From: Taiwanofungus camphoratus
Lineage: Eukaryota > Basidiomycota > Agaricomycetes > Polyporales > Taiwanofungaceae
Length of the DNA: 64,000 bases
Direction: 5' to 3'
Assembly (NCBI GenBank): GCA_003999685.1
Contig: CP021221.1
Coordinates: 1,984,001-2,048,000 of the forward strand
The translations under genes were made by a program, and so were the position numbers. The notes beneath the pieces are model-generated. The model was not told the origin of the DNA. It made no database searches and saw only the letters and a program-made list of their open reading frames with translations. Below, in pieces: positions 1-12,683 of this stretch (the first letter of the stretch is position 1; every line of letters starts with the position of its first letter).

Positions 1-368
1 AAGTCTGAGGTCATTGTCGCTTGGGGTAAGCGGTCCATCCCAGGGGATCCCTAGGGCTGCTTCTTCTGTTGTTTCTGGTCGGGGTATGTGGTCTTCCTCC
101 CTTCCTTCCTTCAATTTTCTTCGCCAGGTGATAGCTCTCCAGACTATCGCCAGGAACTTCTCCATCTTTCCGGTGTTTCTTATCCTTCAACTCAACACTG
201 ATGGTACGCACTTGTAGTCAAGTGATCCTCCTGCCAGTCCCTTCCAACGGGGACACTGGTCTTACCCAATCCTTCCTATGAGGACGTTGGTGAGGGTCTG
301 GTTTCTTCCGCTTGTTCGCGTTCTAATTCGCTATCCTGAGATAGAGTTTGTAGGGAATCTTGTCCTAA
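1..368. mobile_element. Probable internal flank of a fifth LTR element (cut by window edge)
   Basis: This stretch lies outside the LTR at 369-940 and on the opposite side from the gypsy element that the LTR interrupts, so it is probably the internal part of the same element. A 66-codon minus frame (11-211) is rich in Lys and Arg but matches no domain I know. No clear primer-binding site or polypurine tract adjoins position 369, so orientation and superfamily are open. Basis: position next to the LTR is seen; membership is inference. Confidence 0.35.
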
Positions 369-940
369 TGTTACGGGGGGGTCTACGCCCGTAGGTGACT
401 ACCGTGACGGGGGGTCGTTGAGTAGTCAGGCGTGAAGTGTAAACGAGGAGTCAGCCTGGCTGACGACGAGTACACGTCTAAGTCTTCAACTGCTAGCCCA
501 ACAGTCTCGAGAGAGTTGCGGGCTAAGTCACAGCCTAAGTCCTAGTGTAGTCACAGGGATATAGATGGTCTAAGGCGACCCGTTGAATAGACGAAGGTAT
601 AGGGGCCTAAGCCCAGTCGTAAAGTACAAATGGTAACAACGGCACCAAAGTACACAGTGTAACTAAGGAGGACAAGATTGGGGTGCTCCACAGTGAGCCA
701 ACCCCTTAAGTACTATGGTGGGTTTAGGGCAAGCCTGCCCTCACTCCCACGGGTACCAGCACCTAAGCGTCCATAAGTCAGAGGCCCAAGTGGTCCCTTC
801 TGAGGAACAGTCCACAACTAAGCGGGTGACGGTCAGCCCGTCAGGAATAATGGTGATAATTGTAAGTGTACACGACCCGCTAGTCCGGTATAGTGAAGAG
901 AAATGAAAATGTATGTTCGCACCATTATCGCCTTGTAACA
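369..940. repeat. LTR, 572 bp, inserted into the gypsy element E1
   Basis: The unit starts TGTTAC and ends GTAACA, a 6-bp terminal inverted repeat of the TG...CA form expected of LTRs. Its right edge at 940/941 falls exactly where the reverse-transcriptase coding sequence of the minus-strand element to the right stops being recognisable. The bases just after it (941-945, CTTTC) are the expected target-site copy; the partner copy lies beyond the window. It is either one LTR of an element continuing leftwards or a solo LTR. A TGTTA start is common in Ty1/copia, but that alone does not assign it. Confidence 0.6.
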
Positions 941-3900
941 CTTTCCGTCTTTCTTCACCACACAAAACCATCGTGAACGATAGGAAGAATTCGAAGGTTC
1001 GTAGACCCTAGCTGCGATCTTCTTTTTGATTATTGCGCACACTTCGTTGTAGATTCCGGGTGGGATAGGAATGTTCTTTTGTACCCATGGCGTGTGCGGT
1101 ACTACCGGAAAGTCGATAGGAGGGAAGTACTCCGGCTTGAAGCACCCCCTTTCAGAGTCATTCCAAGCGAACGCATCAGCGTGTAGGGTCATAAAATGAT
1201 GTAGTAGGTCCCTCTCTGCTGGTTGTAGGAAGTCTCCACTGTGTAGCTTGTCCGTGAGATCGTGCCGTTCTTGCGTATATCGCGAAGTAGGTTCAAAAGG
1301 TGGTGGAGTCGGTGATAGGGTAGGCATCGTCGCTAAAGGGTCGCCTTTAATTTCGCGAATGATTCGGAATCGTTCGTCCAAAGCTCCCAGAATAGGGCGA
1401 GTCTTCAGCGCTACAGGCTTGTACTTCTTTTTCGATGCTGCAAATGTAGGAATAGGGGAAGAATCTGACAACTTAGGAAGGGATACCATCGGATTAGGAG
1501 CAAGGGAGGGTCTTCGGGCTGACTTCGTGACCTTTGTAGCGTTCCTGGGACCTGGAATGGGGATAGAGGATATGTCTTTAGAGGCGGAAAGCGAAAGCAT
1601 AGGGAGAGAATTCGGATCATCATGTGAAAGGGAGGGAGCCTTGGGCGGTGTTGCCGCTGCTAGAAAGCCAGATAGCCACCTAGTATGATCAGCAGGACCT
1701 TCCGAGACTTTCGAAGTTTCGCTAAAATAGAGAGACTGCAGATAGCTAGACACAGAGTTAGAGACTGATAGATAGAGCGCAGGAACAGAATTGTTATCTG
1801 CCGCATTTACAGCAGCGAAAGACACGATTTTAGGGGTATCGGATTCATACTCAACGACCAGGGCGACCTCTCCTTGATTTCTCAAATCCTCGAAGTCTAA
1901 AAACCCGATCGCAAATGATTCGAAGAGTTCGCGTGGGGGCAACTATGATGATGGGCTGGTAAGAACTTTTGACGTCCTCGAGGCATCGTAGGGATGGTCG
2001 CGACTTCGCTCGTGTTCGGGCATACGATTGTGATGGTCTGCTCCTCGTTTCCGAAGTTCTTAACCACACTCTCGGTTACCACATCGAAGGGACGGCCTAG
2101 AAGGATATCGTAGGAGGGATTGCGTATGACGTGCATCTGTAGGTACAACACGATGTCGCCTACTTGGAACAAGACATTTCGAACCAGTCCTAAGGAACGG
2201 TCAATACTGCCATTAGCAGACTGCATATTTAGCTGCATGGAAGGGTCGTAGATTAGTCCTAAGGCATGACAGACTTGCTCTGACATCGCAACCACTTGTG
2301 AACCAGGGTCCACGATGCATTCGATTCGTTCTTTGTTGTCGATTAGGGCTTCGATAGAACGGATAGAGTTCGAGTCGCGGGCTACTATAATTTCAGAGGG
2401 TTCTTCCTTTCCGGGTACGTGTCGTAAGTACATTTCGTAGGGGTCTGGAATTATGGTCGAACCAGGGACAAGGGGTTCACCGTGGCACGATAGTTCGGAG
2501 GTTGCTAGCGTCGTTTTAGAAGCGAGATCGTCTGAGAGTTCCGTAATTTGAGCCATATGAGTAGCCTTAGGATCCATAGGCACACGTTTAGGGGTGATAG
2601 CTTCGCGATATCGCGCACGAACATCCGGGGATATAGATAGTAGCTCCTCGGGCGTTAGTGTAACCACTGGTGTTCTCATAGATCGCGCAAATATTTCCTC
2701 TGTAAGTTTCTCCTGATGAACCGGTGTGATCGTCTTATAGGCCACGTCCTTGCCTTTATCTGCTGTAGGCTTCGGAGCTGCTGCGAAATTTCGAAGATTC
2801 GGAGGTGCGTAAGTAGCATCTCGAGCATTAGCGAAAGGATGTACTGGTGGAGCGGGCGGTGGAATGGCTGCCTGTGATGCTGGTTGGGCTGGTACGTTAG
2901 GTGTAGACGAGGCATGCTCCGATGAGTTCATGGGCGGATCGGACACATTCGCAGGCTTCGGAGGTGAAGGCGCTGAATTAGAAGGATAATTGGATCGCCT
3001 TAGAATGGTAGGAGGGGTCTGGTTCTGCGCCTCCACCACTGGGGCATCTTGGTTAGCAGGGGGATCCACTACTGGATGCTGAGCGCGTCCTATCGGAGGT
3101 GCGTTGGCTAAGGGTGGGTTTCTAGGATCAGACTGCGCGTTAGGAGCACCCTGCCTTCTGCGCTGGGGTACTTCCACACCATCGAAGACTTCGCGACGTC
3201 TCCGAAGTTGGTAAATCTCGTGTTCTAAAGCGGCTATACGATCCTCGGCGGATAGTGAGAATGCAGGCACATTTAGGCGATTGTCGATTTCGAATAGGAG
3301 CTGTGGGGAGGAATTCGTGCCATTTCGTCGATGATATTCGTAAAGCCTATCGCGAATCGTACGTCCTGGGATCGTTCTGGGTACGAAATTTCCATTTGGC
3401 AGCACTATCTTTCCATCTGGGTTGCGCTTGCACTTGCCATCCTTGATGTCTTGCTCGATGTGCTTGCAACACCTAGTGCAGCAGTCCAAGTCCCCGCAAT
3501 AGTGACAGTACTGGCCTTCTACATGAGTGTGCTCGCCACGCGAGCTGTCCAATCGAGGGGGTCGCTGGTTCGCAAGAACCGGAGCTAGCGCACTGGTTAC
3601 GGACTTCGTGAGGATCTCTGCGAACGTCTGTAGATCCTCTATCTTTAGCGATGAGCCCCCCACGGGCATGGTAGTGGTCGAAGTAGTTACAGTCGTAGCA
3701 GAGGTAAGAGTCGTAGAAGTACCAAGGAGTACGAACTTTGCTGCGCTATGTAGCTGGTCCAAGGTGTAGGGATCATCGGGTAAGTGATCAGGGAACTTTA
3801 GCTGTAACCTAGTAGACACGCGAGCCCATAGCGAAGGCTGGAAGGCCCTCACGAAAGCACGGCTTTGCTCGATAGTAGACAACCTATTTTTCGAAATTAG

Positions 3901-4870
3901 GTACTTCGTGATGGCGTAAAACTCACGATAGAAGCTTCCTAAGTCTGCCGCATTGTTGATTCCAATTCTAGCACGTTCTCCTATCAACTGATCCAAGTCA
4001 GACATAGACCACATTCTATCGTCCTCTGTGCCTGGGTAGAGGCTTCTAATCTCCTTCTTGAAGTCTTCGTAGGTCTTCGTGACATCGGAACACTCAGGGA
4101 GGGACTCCCATAGGTCCGAAACATCGATAGGAGGGTAGCGAGTAGTCCAGTGTTTCTTCGTCGCCTCATCCGCTATCTGGCAGCGGACAAAAAGTGACTC
4201 TAAGTCCTGGAAATACCTTCGGATGGTCCTAGGCTGGTCAGGATCGAAGGTGGGGGATGTACGATCTCCTCGAGGCGGCATGAGTGGAGGTGCATTCATG
4301 GTTGACACAGAAATAGGATTTAGGGGATTAGCTAAAATGGGTGCGGTCAGAGATGGGTTCGAAGCTGAGTTGATGCTAGCTGAAGAAGATTGGGTCGTAG
4401 AAGCGTCGGAAAGTGTAATAGAAGGAATCGGAGGGGAACGCGAAGCTGATGGGAGCGTAGAGGATAGCTGAGGGGATGCCGGTAAATGGACTAAGATAGG
4501 GTCAGACGCTGAAGAAGGACCGCTTCCTTTGGAGGTGTTAGGAAGCTCAGGGGACGTGGACTGAGGTTCGAAGTCCTCAATTGGTGAGTCTTCGGACGTG
4601 GTAAGCGTGTCTAGAGACCCTTCGAAAAGAGCCTCGAAGTCGGGGGTCGATTCGGAAGATTCGAGTGTAGAAATGATATCGGAGGGGATAGTCGTAGGTG
4701 TTCGCGAAGAGGTGCTTCGTGGAAGGCCTGCTTGAGTATAGTAACGATAGCCGACCTGAAAGAACTCGGATAGTAACTGATCGCTGTTTCTCGGAGAGGA
4801 CTGGTTAGACGTAGGATGATCTGAAGGCAATGAAATCTTGACTGCTCCCCCTCGCGGTGGGCTCCAGAAA
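941..4870 (-). mobile_element. Ty3/gypsy retrotransposon E1 (fossil, 3' half displaced), gag-protease-RT start
   Basis: Minus-strand element made of two overlapping long frames. The upstream frame (about 1,900-4,830) holds a long Ser/Pro-rich leader, a gag-like helical region, a Cys-rich knuckle (CHYCGDLDCC), a region resembling the DUF4100 block of Agaricomycete gypsy polyproteins (LTPEELLSISPDVRARYREA) and a retroviral-type aspartic protease core (IVDPGSQVVAMSE). The second frame carries a linker and the first residues of reverse transcriptase (YRSRWFCVVKKDGK), where the LTR at 369-940 takes over. The element is therefore incomplete here and is itself interrupted by a younger insertion. The frame overlap could be the family's gag-pol arrangement. 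Open coding over about 3.9 kb suggests it is young compared with its neighbours. Confidence 0.8.
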
Positions 4871-6600
4871 TGATACGACCTAGGGGACCCTGGTACCTAG
4901 GGAGTGCTCCGCAACGTGGCTGTGGGGTAGTGTGATAACTGTAAGGGTGTGAGGGTAGGAGCTACAACCTGTATGATACCGGAAAACCTGTATGTCTTGT
5001 TTTTGTAAGTAGGGGAGTAAGGGGTCAAGGGTCCTGCACAACCGGATCTTGTTCCTAAGTGTTATACTGTCCCTAAGGCCTTGCGAGGCCCTCCGAAGTA
5101 CGCGAAGTCCTTCGAGATTCTGCGAAGTCCTTCGAAGTTTTAGCTAAATCGCGCGAGCTGACTTCGTAGGCTGTATAGAGTTAGGGAGCAATAAGCCAAT
5201 GGACTATAATTTCTACTAAGCGGCAGAGGGTACGAGACTGCTGCGAAGTCCTTTTAGCTAGAGTTAGCTAAAGGGTGTAAGGCTTAGAGGTTTGTTAGAG
5301 CGAGGTGGGCGAGGTTTGGCTGGCGTAGGAGACTTGTAGGAGAGGTGGCTGGTTCGGAGAGCTAATACTTGGAATAGGAATGAGGGAACGAGGTTGCTGG
5401 AAGCTCTGAAGTGTCTGATGACGTCGAGGTGTGGGTCAGAGAGTTCGAGGGCGTAGAGAGATGTACTATAGCCTGTAATGAAGGCTATGGGGGAGTCGTA
5501 GGGTTATTCGTAGGACGTAGGGATGACGCAACGTGAGCCTAAGGGTATAACTAAGGCGGAGGCCCACCGGATAGGTGCTATAAGAGGTGCTGAAGGGCAC
5601 GAAGTCACGGCGACTTCGTAGATCGTAGTGCGTAGTTCGGGAAGCGTAGACGTAGTTCGTAGATATATCGCGAGCGTAGACGTAGTTCAAAGGTACTGAA
5701 ACGGAGCTGGGGTGGAGACTTAGGGACCTTGGGACCGTTCCTAAGGTTGTACTCGCGGCGCTTTCCTGAGATCGGAGCTACAGGGGAACTGGTATTCCAA
5801 AGAGAGAAGCATACACTGAGGGGTCTCTGTCGTACATAGTAAACTACCTCTGACTAAATAGGGGAGCGTGAGGTGAACTAATCTTGTGCGAAGTGATCCT
5901 TACGAGTCCGAAATGTGTCCTAAAACGCATGGACTCCGAAGTGAACACGAGGGGGATAGGAACTAATTAGGAACTGAAACAGGGGAACTACGAACGGTAG
6001 AAAGGTGACCAACTTCATTCACGAGGGCGGGATGACTATCCGAGAGCAGCCATGCGCCGTGATCACCTATCTTAGCGGGCTAAGAGCGCACGAAGTTCTT
6101 AGCAGCGGGACTTGGCCGGATCGGGGCAGGAGGTGTCCTAACTGGGTGGAGGGTCATATGGGTACGCCCTAGGATGACCTTATGGCGTAGGATCGAGACC
6201 CATGGGGGTGCACAAGGCTTCCTAAGTCCAACTTCCGGAACTTCGGACCGTTTCGGAGCCTATCGGAGGTAGCTTCAATCACAAGAGCTAGGAGAGACTT
6301 AGCTAAGACTTCTTAGCTAAGCCCGGGATGAGTGACGTAGTAGATAGGACCTAGATCCAATGGAACAGTATGGGAGGGCCGGCAGTGTCCGATAGTGGAC
6401 TTAGCAGGAGTTAGGGACTTCGCATCTAGCATTCGAAATCTTGTAGCACCTCGTGTGACTTCGCAAGACTTCGTAGGGTGTTAGGAGGGTTTAGGAAGGA
6501 GAGGGGGCGTTAGGAATATTATAGGAACCTATCCCTCCTGTCGTAGGCTGTAGGAGAGTCTTAGAGTGGTCGGTTGGGGGATTAGAAAGCTCCTAAAATC
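4871..6600 (-). mobile_element. Probable long 5' LTR and leader of gypsy element E1 (limits uncertain)
   Basis: About 1.7 kb without a credible coding region sits between the gag start of E1 and the broken gag of element A. On the minus strand the block ends TCGTATCA, followed after four bases by TGGAGCCCACCGCGAGG, which has the TGG start and position of a tRNA-type primer-binding site; this supports 4,871 as the LTR's 3' edge. The 5' edge is not visible as a matching terminal repeat; I place it near 6,590-6,610, where similarity to element A gag ends. The block is crowded with the words GAAGTC and TTCGAAG and with GCTAA/TTAGC. Confidence 0.45.
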
Positions 6601-7803
6601 GCGATTCGGGGCCCAGGAGGCTACGGGACTCATCAACGGAGAGGCGCGTGCAGGGCGTGTGGCGACTGCGTCGACATCCATGGGTTCACCATAGTCGACC
6701 GTGGTGGTGATGTTGGAGATCTGGTCGATCCCCCTGTAAATTGCGTCCAAGGATAGGACGTCCCTGTACCATTTGTCCATGGTGTCCGGCCTCTCGGATG
6801 TGGCCCTTCCGGCTAAGGTGGCATAGATCTGTCGGTCCAGCCCTTTGATGAATATCGCCCTGAGGGTAGGGTAGTCGTTCTCGGTGCGCTGTCCGTTCGC
6901 ATCGATGGTCGCGTCCTTCAACTTCGCCTTTTCGGCCAGAAGTCGGAATCTCTCCACATACATCTTGGTAGTGGCCCTCGTTTTCTTATTGAGTTGTTTG
7001 GCTGGCAACTCCATGAGCACCTGATGCGCTCGCTGCACTCCCTCGTGTTCAGGAAATGCCAATTTGAGAGATCCCTTGAACAGGTCCCATGTCCTGTAAG
7101 GTGCTTGACCCCCCGCTGCTCGTTCGTAGAACGTGTCGCGCCATATACGGGCTTCCTGCCCTCCCTTCATGAGGGCGACCGTGAATGCGATCTTTGCGTC
7201 GTCGCTGAGGTTGGTGTTGTTCGTGGCGGTGAAGTAGTGTTCCACCCGCTGGATGAATCGATCCAGGTCTTCCCCTTGCCCGGTGAAGGGGTCTGGCGCA
7301 GGAATGTCGAGCTTGAGGGCTCGAGCCCCTTGCTGCTGCGTCTGGAGGCGAGCAATGAGTGCCTCCAGCTGTTGTTGGGTCATGTTCCCAATGGTCGCCA
7401 TTGTGACTCGTCGAGGTGTGGGTGTTCGAGAAGTCGAGGCGGTGAACGTGTCCCCGGTGGTTGGTTCAATGGGTGTGCTTTCTTGTGATCCTCCCGTGAA
7501 TAGGATCGCGATGTCTTTTCCTTCGTCGACAGGGTTTCGCTGGAAGTAAGCAGCGAGGTTGGCCTGTGCTTGTTGGATTGGTCGTCTGGATGTTGTTCTA
7601 ACCCAGGTAAGCGGTGAACTCGGATAGATCGGGTTCCGGTTCGCGTCTACGAACACTCGTTGTTCGATGTCATAGAGAAGTGGTTCCTCTCCCCGTGAAG
7701 GTAACCCCCAATAGTCAGGATCGACGGTCCTGAAGTAAGACGTGGTAATGGATGTATGCCCGCTAGATGGTACTAGGGGCGGCTTAGCGTAAGTCTGATC
7801 TTT
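6600..7803 (-). mobile_element. Ty3/gypsy element A: gag remnant and leader
   Basis: A minus-strand gag protein with the Retrotrans_gag pattern: a Gln-rich coiled start (MTQQQLEALIARLQTQQQ), then LDIPAPDPFTGQGEDL, VALMKGGQEARIWRD and LRAIFIKGLDRQIYATLAGR. It is clearly homologous to, but diverged from, the gag of elements B and C. Between gag and the LTR lies a short leader that begins with the self-complementary primer site described separately. The zinc knuckle and all of pol are absent because the element is interrupted by E1 near 6,600. It is a fossil 5' end of an otherwise displaced element. Confidence 0.8.
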
Positions 7804-8280
7804 TGATACAAATTGGTATCTTGGATCCTAGATATTGCCTCACACGTGAGGGCCTGACCACGATAGAAGGTGGCGAGGTCTTATGGTCGATATAGACCGA
7901 GTGTCGTGAAGTCCGTAGACTCGAGCTAGTATCACTCAGATGTGAGCGAGAGGATACAAGACACGAATATAATGGTAACAAGATCAGACTTAAGGTCTGA
8001 CCTAAGCTAAAGTACATGCTATATATACAAGTACGTATCGTGAGCACGGACCAAGAACTACTCTAGGGCAGGAGGTCCGAAATGTGGTACGACTATAGAT
8101 AAATGCAAAGTGGTACGATCCGGGCGTATTAGCAATACGTATGAGTGATGAGGAATGTGGTAAGCGGCCCGGATATGAGTCAGAGTCCTATGCGTAAGCG
8201 GGGCCGATCCGGGGCCCGTACAGTAATAGTCCATGAATAAGCAATGACCGTGGTAATGATAAGAAATAGAAATTGTTTCA
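7804..8280 (-). repeat. 5' LTR of gypsy element A, 477 bp
   Basis: On the plus strand it starts TGATACAA and ends TTGTTTCA, near-perfect inverted termini of the same type as the LTRs of elements B and C. The right edge abuts, base for base, the reverse-transcriptase/RNase H region of element B (8,281 corresponds to 17,474 in element C), so it marks an insertion into B. The adjoining GTCGC (8,281-8,285) is the expected 5-bp target copy; its partner is not in view because the other end of A has been displaced. Confidence 0.82.
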
Positions 8281-11200
8281 GTCGCTTTGCACCATTTGTG
8301 TGCCCGGGACATGAATTAACCTGTAATCAAATTCGGACAAGCGCAGAGCCCATCGTGCTTGCCTTCGATTCAGATTCCGTGCCGTCTTCCAGTATGTCAG
8401 ATTCTTATGGTCGCTATAAATCGTGACTGGATACGGGCTTCCGATGAGAAGGTGACTCCATTCGTTGAGTCCCCTCATGACACCCATGAGTTCTCGGTCA
8501 TAGATGTCGTAATTTCGTTCCGCTGGCGTCATGCTCTGGGAAATATAACCGCAAGGATGCCAATCACCGTTGTCGTCCTTTTGCCTGAGGACGGCGCCAG
8601 TGGCGAACTTCGATGCATCCGTTTCCAACGCGAACGGCTTCTCCGGGTCCGGCATCTGCAAAACCGGTTGTTCCAGGAAAGCTTTCTTCAGTGCCTCGAA
8701 AGCTTCCTGCTGTTCCTTGTCCCAGTGCCATTTGACGTCCTTTCGCGTAAGCGAGACTAGGGGCTGGGCCCGGTGCGAGAAGCTGTTTATGAATCGACGG
8801 TAGAAATTCCCAAATCCGATGAACGACCTAACCTCCCTGAGGTTCTGAGGTATCGGCCAGTCCTTGATGCCGGCTACCTTGACTGGGTCCATGGCGAGTT
8901 GTCCGGGTCTGATGATCATGCCTAAGAATTCGACTTCTTGCACGTTGAATTTGCACTTTTCCAGTTTGAGATACAGGTCGGTATCTCTGAGTCTTTCGAT
9001 AACTCGCCGTGTTCGTTTCTTATGCTCCTTGGGGTCCATCGAGTAGATAAGGATGTCGTCCATGTAGATTGCCAACCATCCTTCTTTGAGCATGTCTGCG
9101 AAGACCGTGTTCATCATCCGTTGGAACGTTGCCGGTGAGTTGCACATCCCGAAGAACATTACCAGGGGTTCGTAGAACGAGGGAGGTCCTTCTCCTGCTG
9201 CTGGAACACCGAACGCCGCTTTCCATTCGTCACCTTCCTTGATGCAAAGGTTATTGTATCCTTGACGAAGGTCCATCTTTGTGAAGATCGTGGCGTTATT
9301 GAGGCGTTCCAGAAGTTCCGTTACGAGGGGAAGAGGATATCTGTCTTTGATCGTTCTCTCGTTGAGTTCCCTGTAGTCCTGACAAGGTCGGTATCCGCCG
9401 TCCTTCTTGTCCACGAAGAAGAACGGACTGGTGAGTGGCGATTTGGACGGTCAGATATACCCCTTCTCTATATTCTCTTCGAGGAACTTGTCCAGTTCCG
9501 CTCTTTGATCTCGGTTAAGAGAATACGTCGTCTGCTTGAAGTCCTTAAAATCCGGCTTGAGATTTATCTCGTGGTCGAACTCCGAATGCCGGGGAAGTCT
9601 CGCTGCCTTGGCTTTGTCGAACACTGGGAGGAGGTCGTGGAGGTACTCAGGGACGAGTTCCGTGACCGGTTTCTCCTCTTTCTTGGCGTGTTCCTTGATA
9701 GCGAGTTCCGTGGATGTGGTGAGTCGACCAATGTCGTGCTTGACCTGCCAGATAAGACCGTTTTCTAGACGACGATAGGTTCCGTCGAGAGGGTATTTCT
9801 CCTCCGTAAGAGGTGCGTCTCGATACGCTGGGTACGAGTCTCGCCCATATGTCGTGATCTGATCGTCTCCCTCGATGAACGCTATAACCAGTTCATCGTC
9901 GTCGATCGTTTCCATTGCCTGATCCAGTGTGATACCGTTGACCGATTCTTCTATCAGGGGTGCAACTGGGATGTCGCGGCGTGCCGTCTGCCTAGACATG
10001 TCTGTCGTTGGCAGGACAGGAGACATGGTGTCGATCACCTCGAAGTCTCCTTCGTCCTCTACCTCCTCAATGGTGGGCTGCCATTGTTGCTTGAGGCGTT
10101 TGTCTCGTTCGGCGAGGAATGCCGCTACTTGTGGACAAGGGGGTGCTGACCAGTCTACCTCATAGTCTAGCACGGGATCCAGGGCTTCTTCCTGTTCTCG
10201 TTCGGCTAGTTTCTTCAGCTCCAGTCGCGCTACTCGTTGCGCGATGATCCCCTTCTTCCACTCTCGAGACTCTTGCAGGGTCATGCGGTGCTTTAGTTCC
10301 ACACGGCCTCCCTTCCAGTCGATACTGGGGTTCTCGAGTTTGAGCCAAGTATGTCCGAAGATGACGTCTTCATTCCCTATACTGGCCACATATGCTTTGA
10401 CAAACCGGGGCTCGTTCCCGATTTTGTACGACAGCAAGGCTCGTCTGTTAATGAGCGCTTGCTTGTTGGCAGTGCCATCCACGTTGAACACCAGTATTGG
10501 GCGCGGTAGCGCCTCTGTCCGTAACTTGTGTTCCTTAACAAATCGTGGATGCACGAATATTCCCGATGCGCCACTATCGATGAAGGCGCGGGCTTCGACG
10601 GCTTTTCATCCCACAGTAATCGGAATATGAAGAGCTCTGTCATTCCGGACTACAAGTACAACACGGGACAGTGAAATGGATACGGGCAGTGGTTGCGTCG
10701 GCTCACCCTGCCCCTTTAAAAATCCTCCGTTCCTAACTCCTCGAACATCGCCCTCTTCTCGTCTGATGAGAGCGTTTTGATGTACGAGCGGAAATCCATG
10801 AGGGATCGCGCCTCGGGTTCCTTCAAGGTACTCCTTTGGCCTGCCTTGGCCGTCTTCTTCGGACACCTGCGCACCGCGTGCCCTCCCTTGTGACAGTAGA
10901 AGCATAGACGATTGTCCATGTGGTACTTCCTTTCCTTCTCGCTAAGGTTACATCCGTCTTCCCACTTCTTGGTGAATGGTGTGGGGCGTGGGGTAACGAG
11001 TGCGTCCACTTCCATGGGTTCGCCGTAGTCGACGTCGGAGGTAGCGGAGAGGGTTTGGTCGATCCCTCTGTAGACTGCGTCGAGGTGAAGAACGTCGGCG
11101 TATCATTTCTCCATGGAGTTGGGTCGCTCCGTATTGGTGCGGCCTGCGAGTGTCGTGTAGATCTGGCGGTCCAGACCCTTGATGAAGATCGCCCTCAGCG

Positions 11201-12683
11201 TGGGGTAATCGTTTTCGGTGTGTTGGCCTTGGAGGCCCATGAAAGCGTCCTTTAACTTGGCCTTCTCGGCCAGGAGTCGGAACCTCTCCACGTACATCTT
11301 TGTACTGACCCTGGTCTTCTTGTTTAGTTGCTTGGCCGGCAACTCCATTAGCACCTGGTGAGCCCGCTGGACTCCTTCGTGCTCGGGGAACGCAAGTCAC
11401 AAGCTTGCCTTGAATACGTCCCAGCTAGCGTAGGGAGCATGCCCTCCCGCGGCCCGTTCGTAAAACGTATCGCGCCAGATACGTGCGTCCTGCCCTCCTT
11501 TCATGAGAGCGACTGTGTAAGCGATCTTTGCATCATTGCTTAACCCTCGGTTGTTGGTGGCAGTGAGGTAGTGCTCCACCCGCTGGAGAAAACGCTCCAG
11601 ATCTTCTCCTTGCCCGGTGAACGGCTCCAGTGCAGGAATGTCGAGCTTAAGGGGTCGACTCCCCTGTTGCTGTTGCGCCGAAAGGTGCGCTATGAGCGCT
11701 TCGAGCTCCGCCCTGGTCATTGTTGCGATAGTAGCCATCGTGGTAGGGGTGGTGGGTGTTACTGGTGTGGAGGGAAGTGATGGGAACGTGGGAGTGGTCG
11801 GGGTGGCTATCAACGGTGTCGAAGGTATCGACGCGGGAAAGAAACCAGCAGGGTCTCTTCCGTCTGGTGGAGGGTTACGTCTGAAATAGGAGGCTAATTT
11901 CTCCTGTGCTCGTCAAGCCGAAATTGTCCCTGCCCACGTGAGTGGGGAGTTCGGGTAGATCGGATTGAGGTTCTGGTCAACGAAAGTCCAACGAAGACGA
12001 TCGTACAGAAGCGGCGCGTTGTTTACTTGAGTAGGCAATCCCCAAGCGGTGGGGTCGACTGTCTCGATGGTAGACGTAGTGTCTAACGGTTAGCCCTACT
12101 AGATAAGACTAGGGGCGACTTAGCGTAAGTTCGATCTTTTTGATACAAACTGGTATCAACAACCGGAAAGCCTCGAACGTGAGGACCCGGCTACTAGGGA
12201 TAGTAGTGAGGCTTTATGGACACTGCGTATGTCCTCCTGGGCAAAGTCGATAGAGTCGAGCGAGTACTCAAGTACGAAGCGAGAGGTCGCAAGATACGAG
12301 TATAAGATTGCTAGTGGTAACTAGCTACTTGGTAACCAGATCGAACTTAAGGTCCGACCTACAAAGTACAGGGCCTTATATATGTATTCTACTCTGCGCA
12401 CGGACCATGGCACATGGTCTAAGAATCAGCATGAGTAAGCGTAAGTAAGGCGATATGAGTCATCGGGCCATATTAGCAATCAGTAAGCGTAAGATGGAAT
12501 GTGTAAGCGGGGCCCGATATAAGTCAGAGTCCATGAGTAACCGGGGCCCGTACTGTAAGCAGCGATGAGTCAAGATGCTGCGCGAAGAAGCTGGGCCTAC
12601 CCGAGGCCCGTCCTAGAAGCAAAAAGTCATGGGACCGATCCGAGGTCCGACCGATAAGACATGCAATGAAAGAAATTGTATCA
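8281..12683 (-). mobile_element. Chromodomain-type Ty3/gypsy element B (5' part; mirror copy of C)
   Basis: A minus-strand copy of the same family as element C, containing 5' LTR, leader, gag with a CCHC knuckle (CFYCHKGGHAVRRC), protease (FGHTWLKLENPS), reverse transcriptase with the YMDD box ([14 protein letters not shown]) and RNase H. Integrase, chromodomain and 3' LTR are missing because element A occupies that position. It is broken, with a few coding breaks plus the truncation. Most frames of the inner 3.7 kb encode proteins identical to those of element C, so B and C have been homogenised or are recent duplicates. It is the left arm of a large inverted repeat. Confidence 0.88.
12141..12683 (-). 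repeat. 5' LTR of element B, 543 bp
   Basis: Starts TGATACAA and ends TTGTATCA on the plus strand. It has the same length as both LTRs of element C and, by eye, only about two differences from the 5' LTR of C. Just outside it, 12,684-12,688 reads GCGGG, the reverse complement of the CCCGC found directly after the 3' LTR of C. That marks this LTR as the original 5' end of the insertion whose 3' end is now the 3' LTR of C. Confidence 0.88.
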
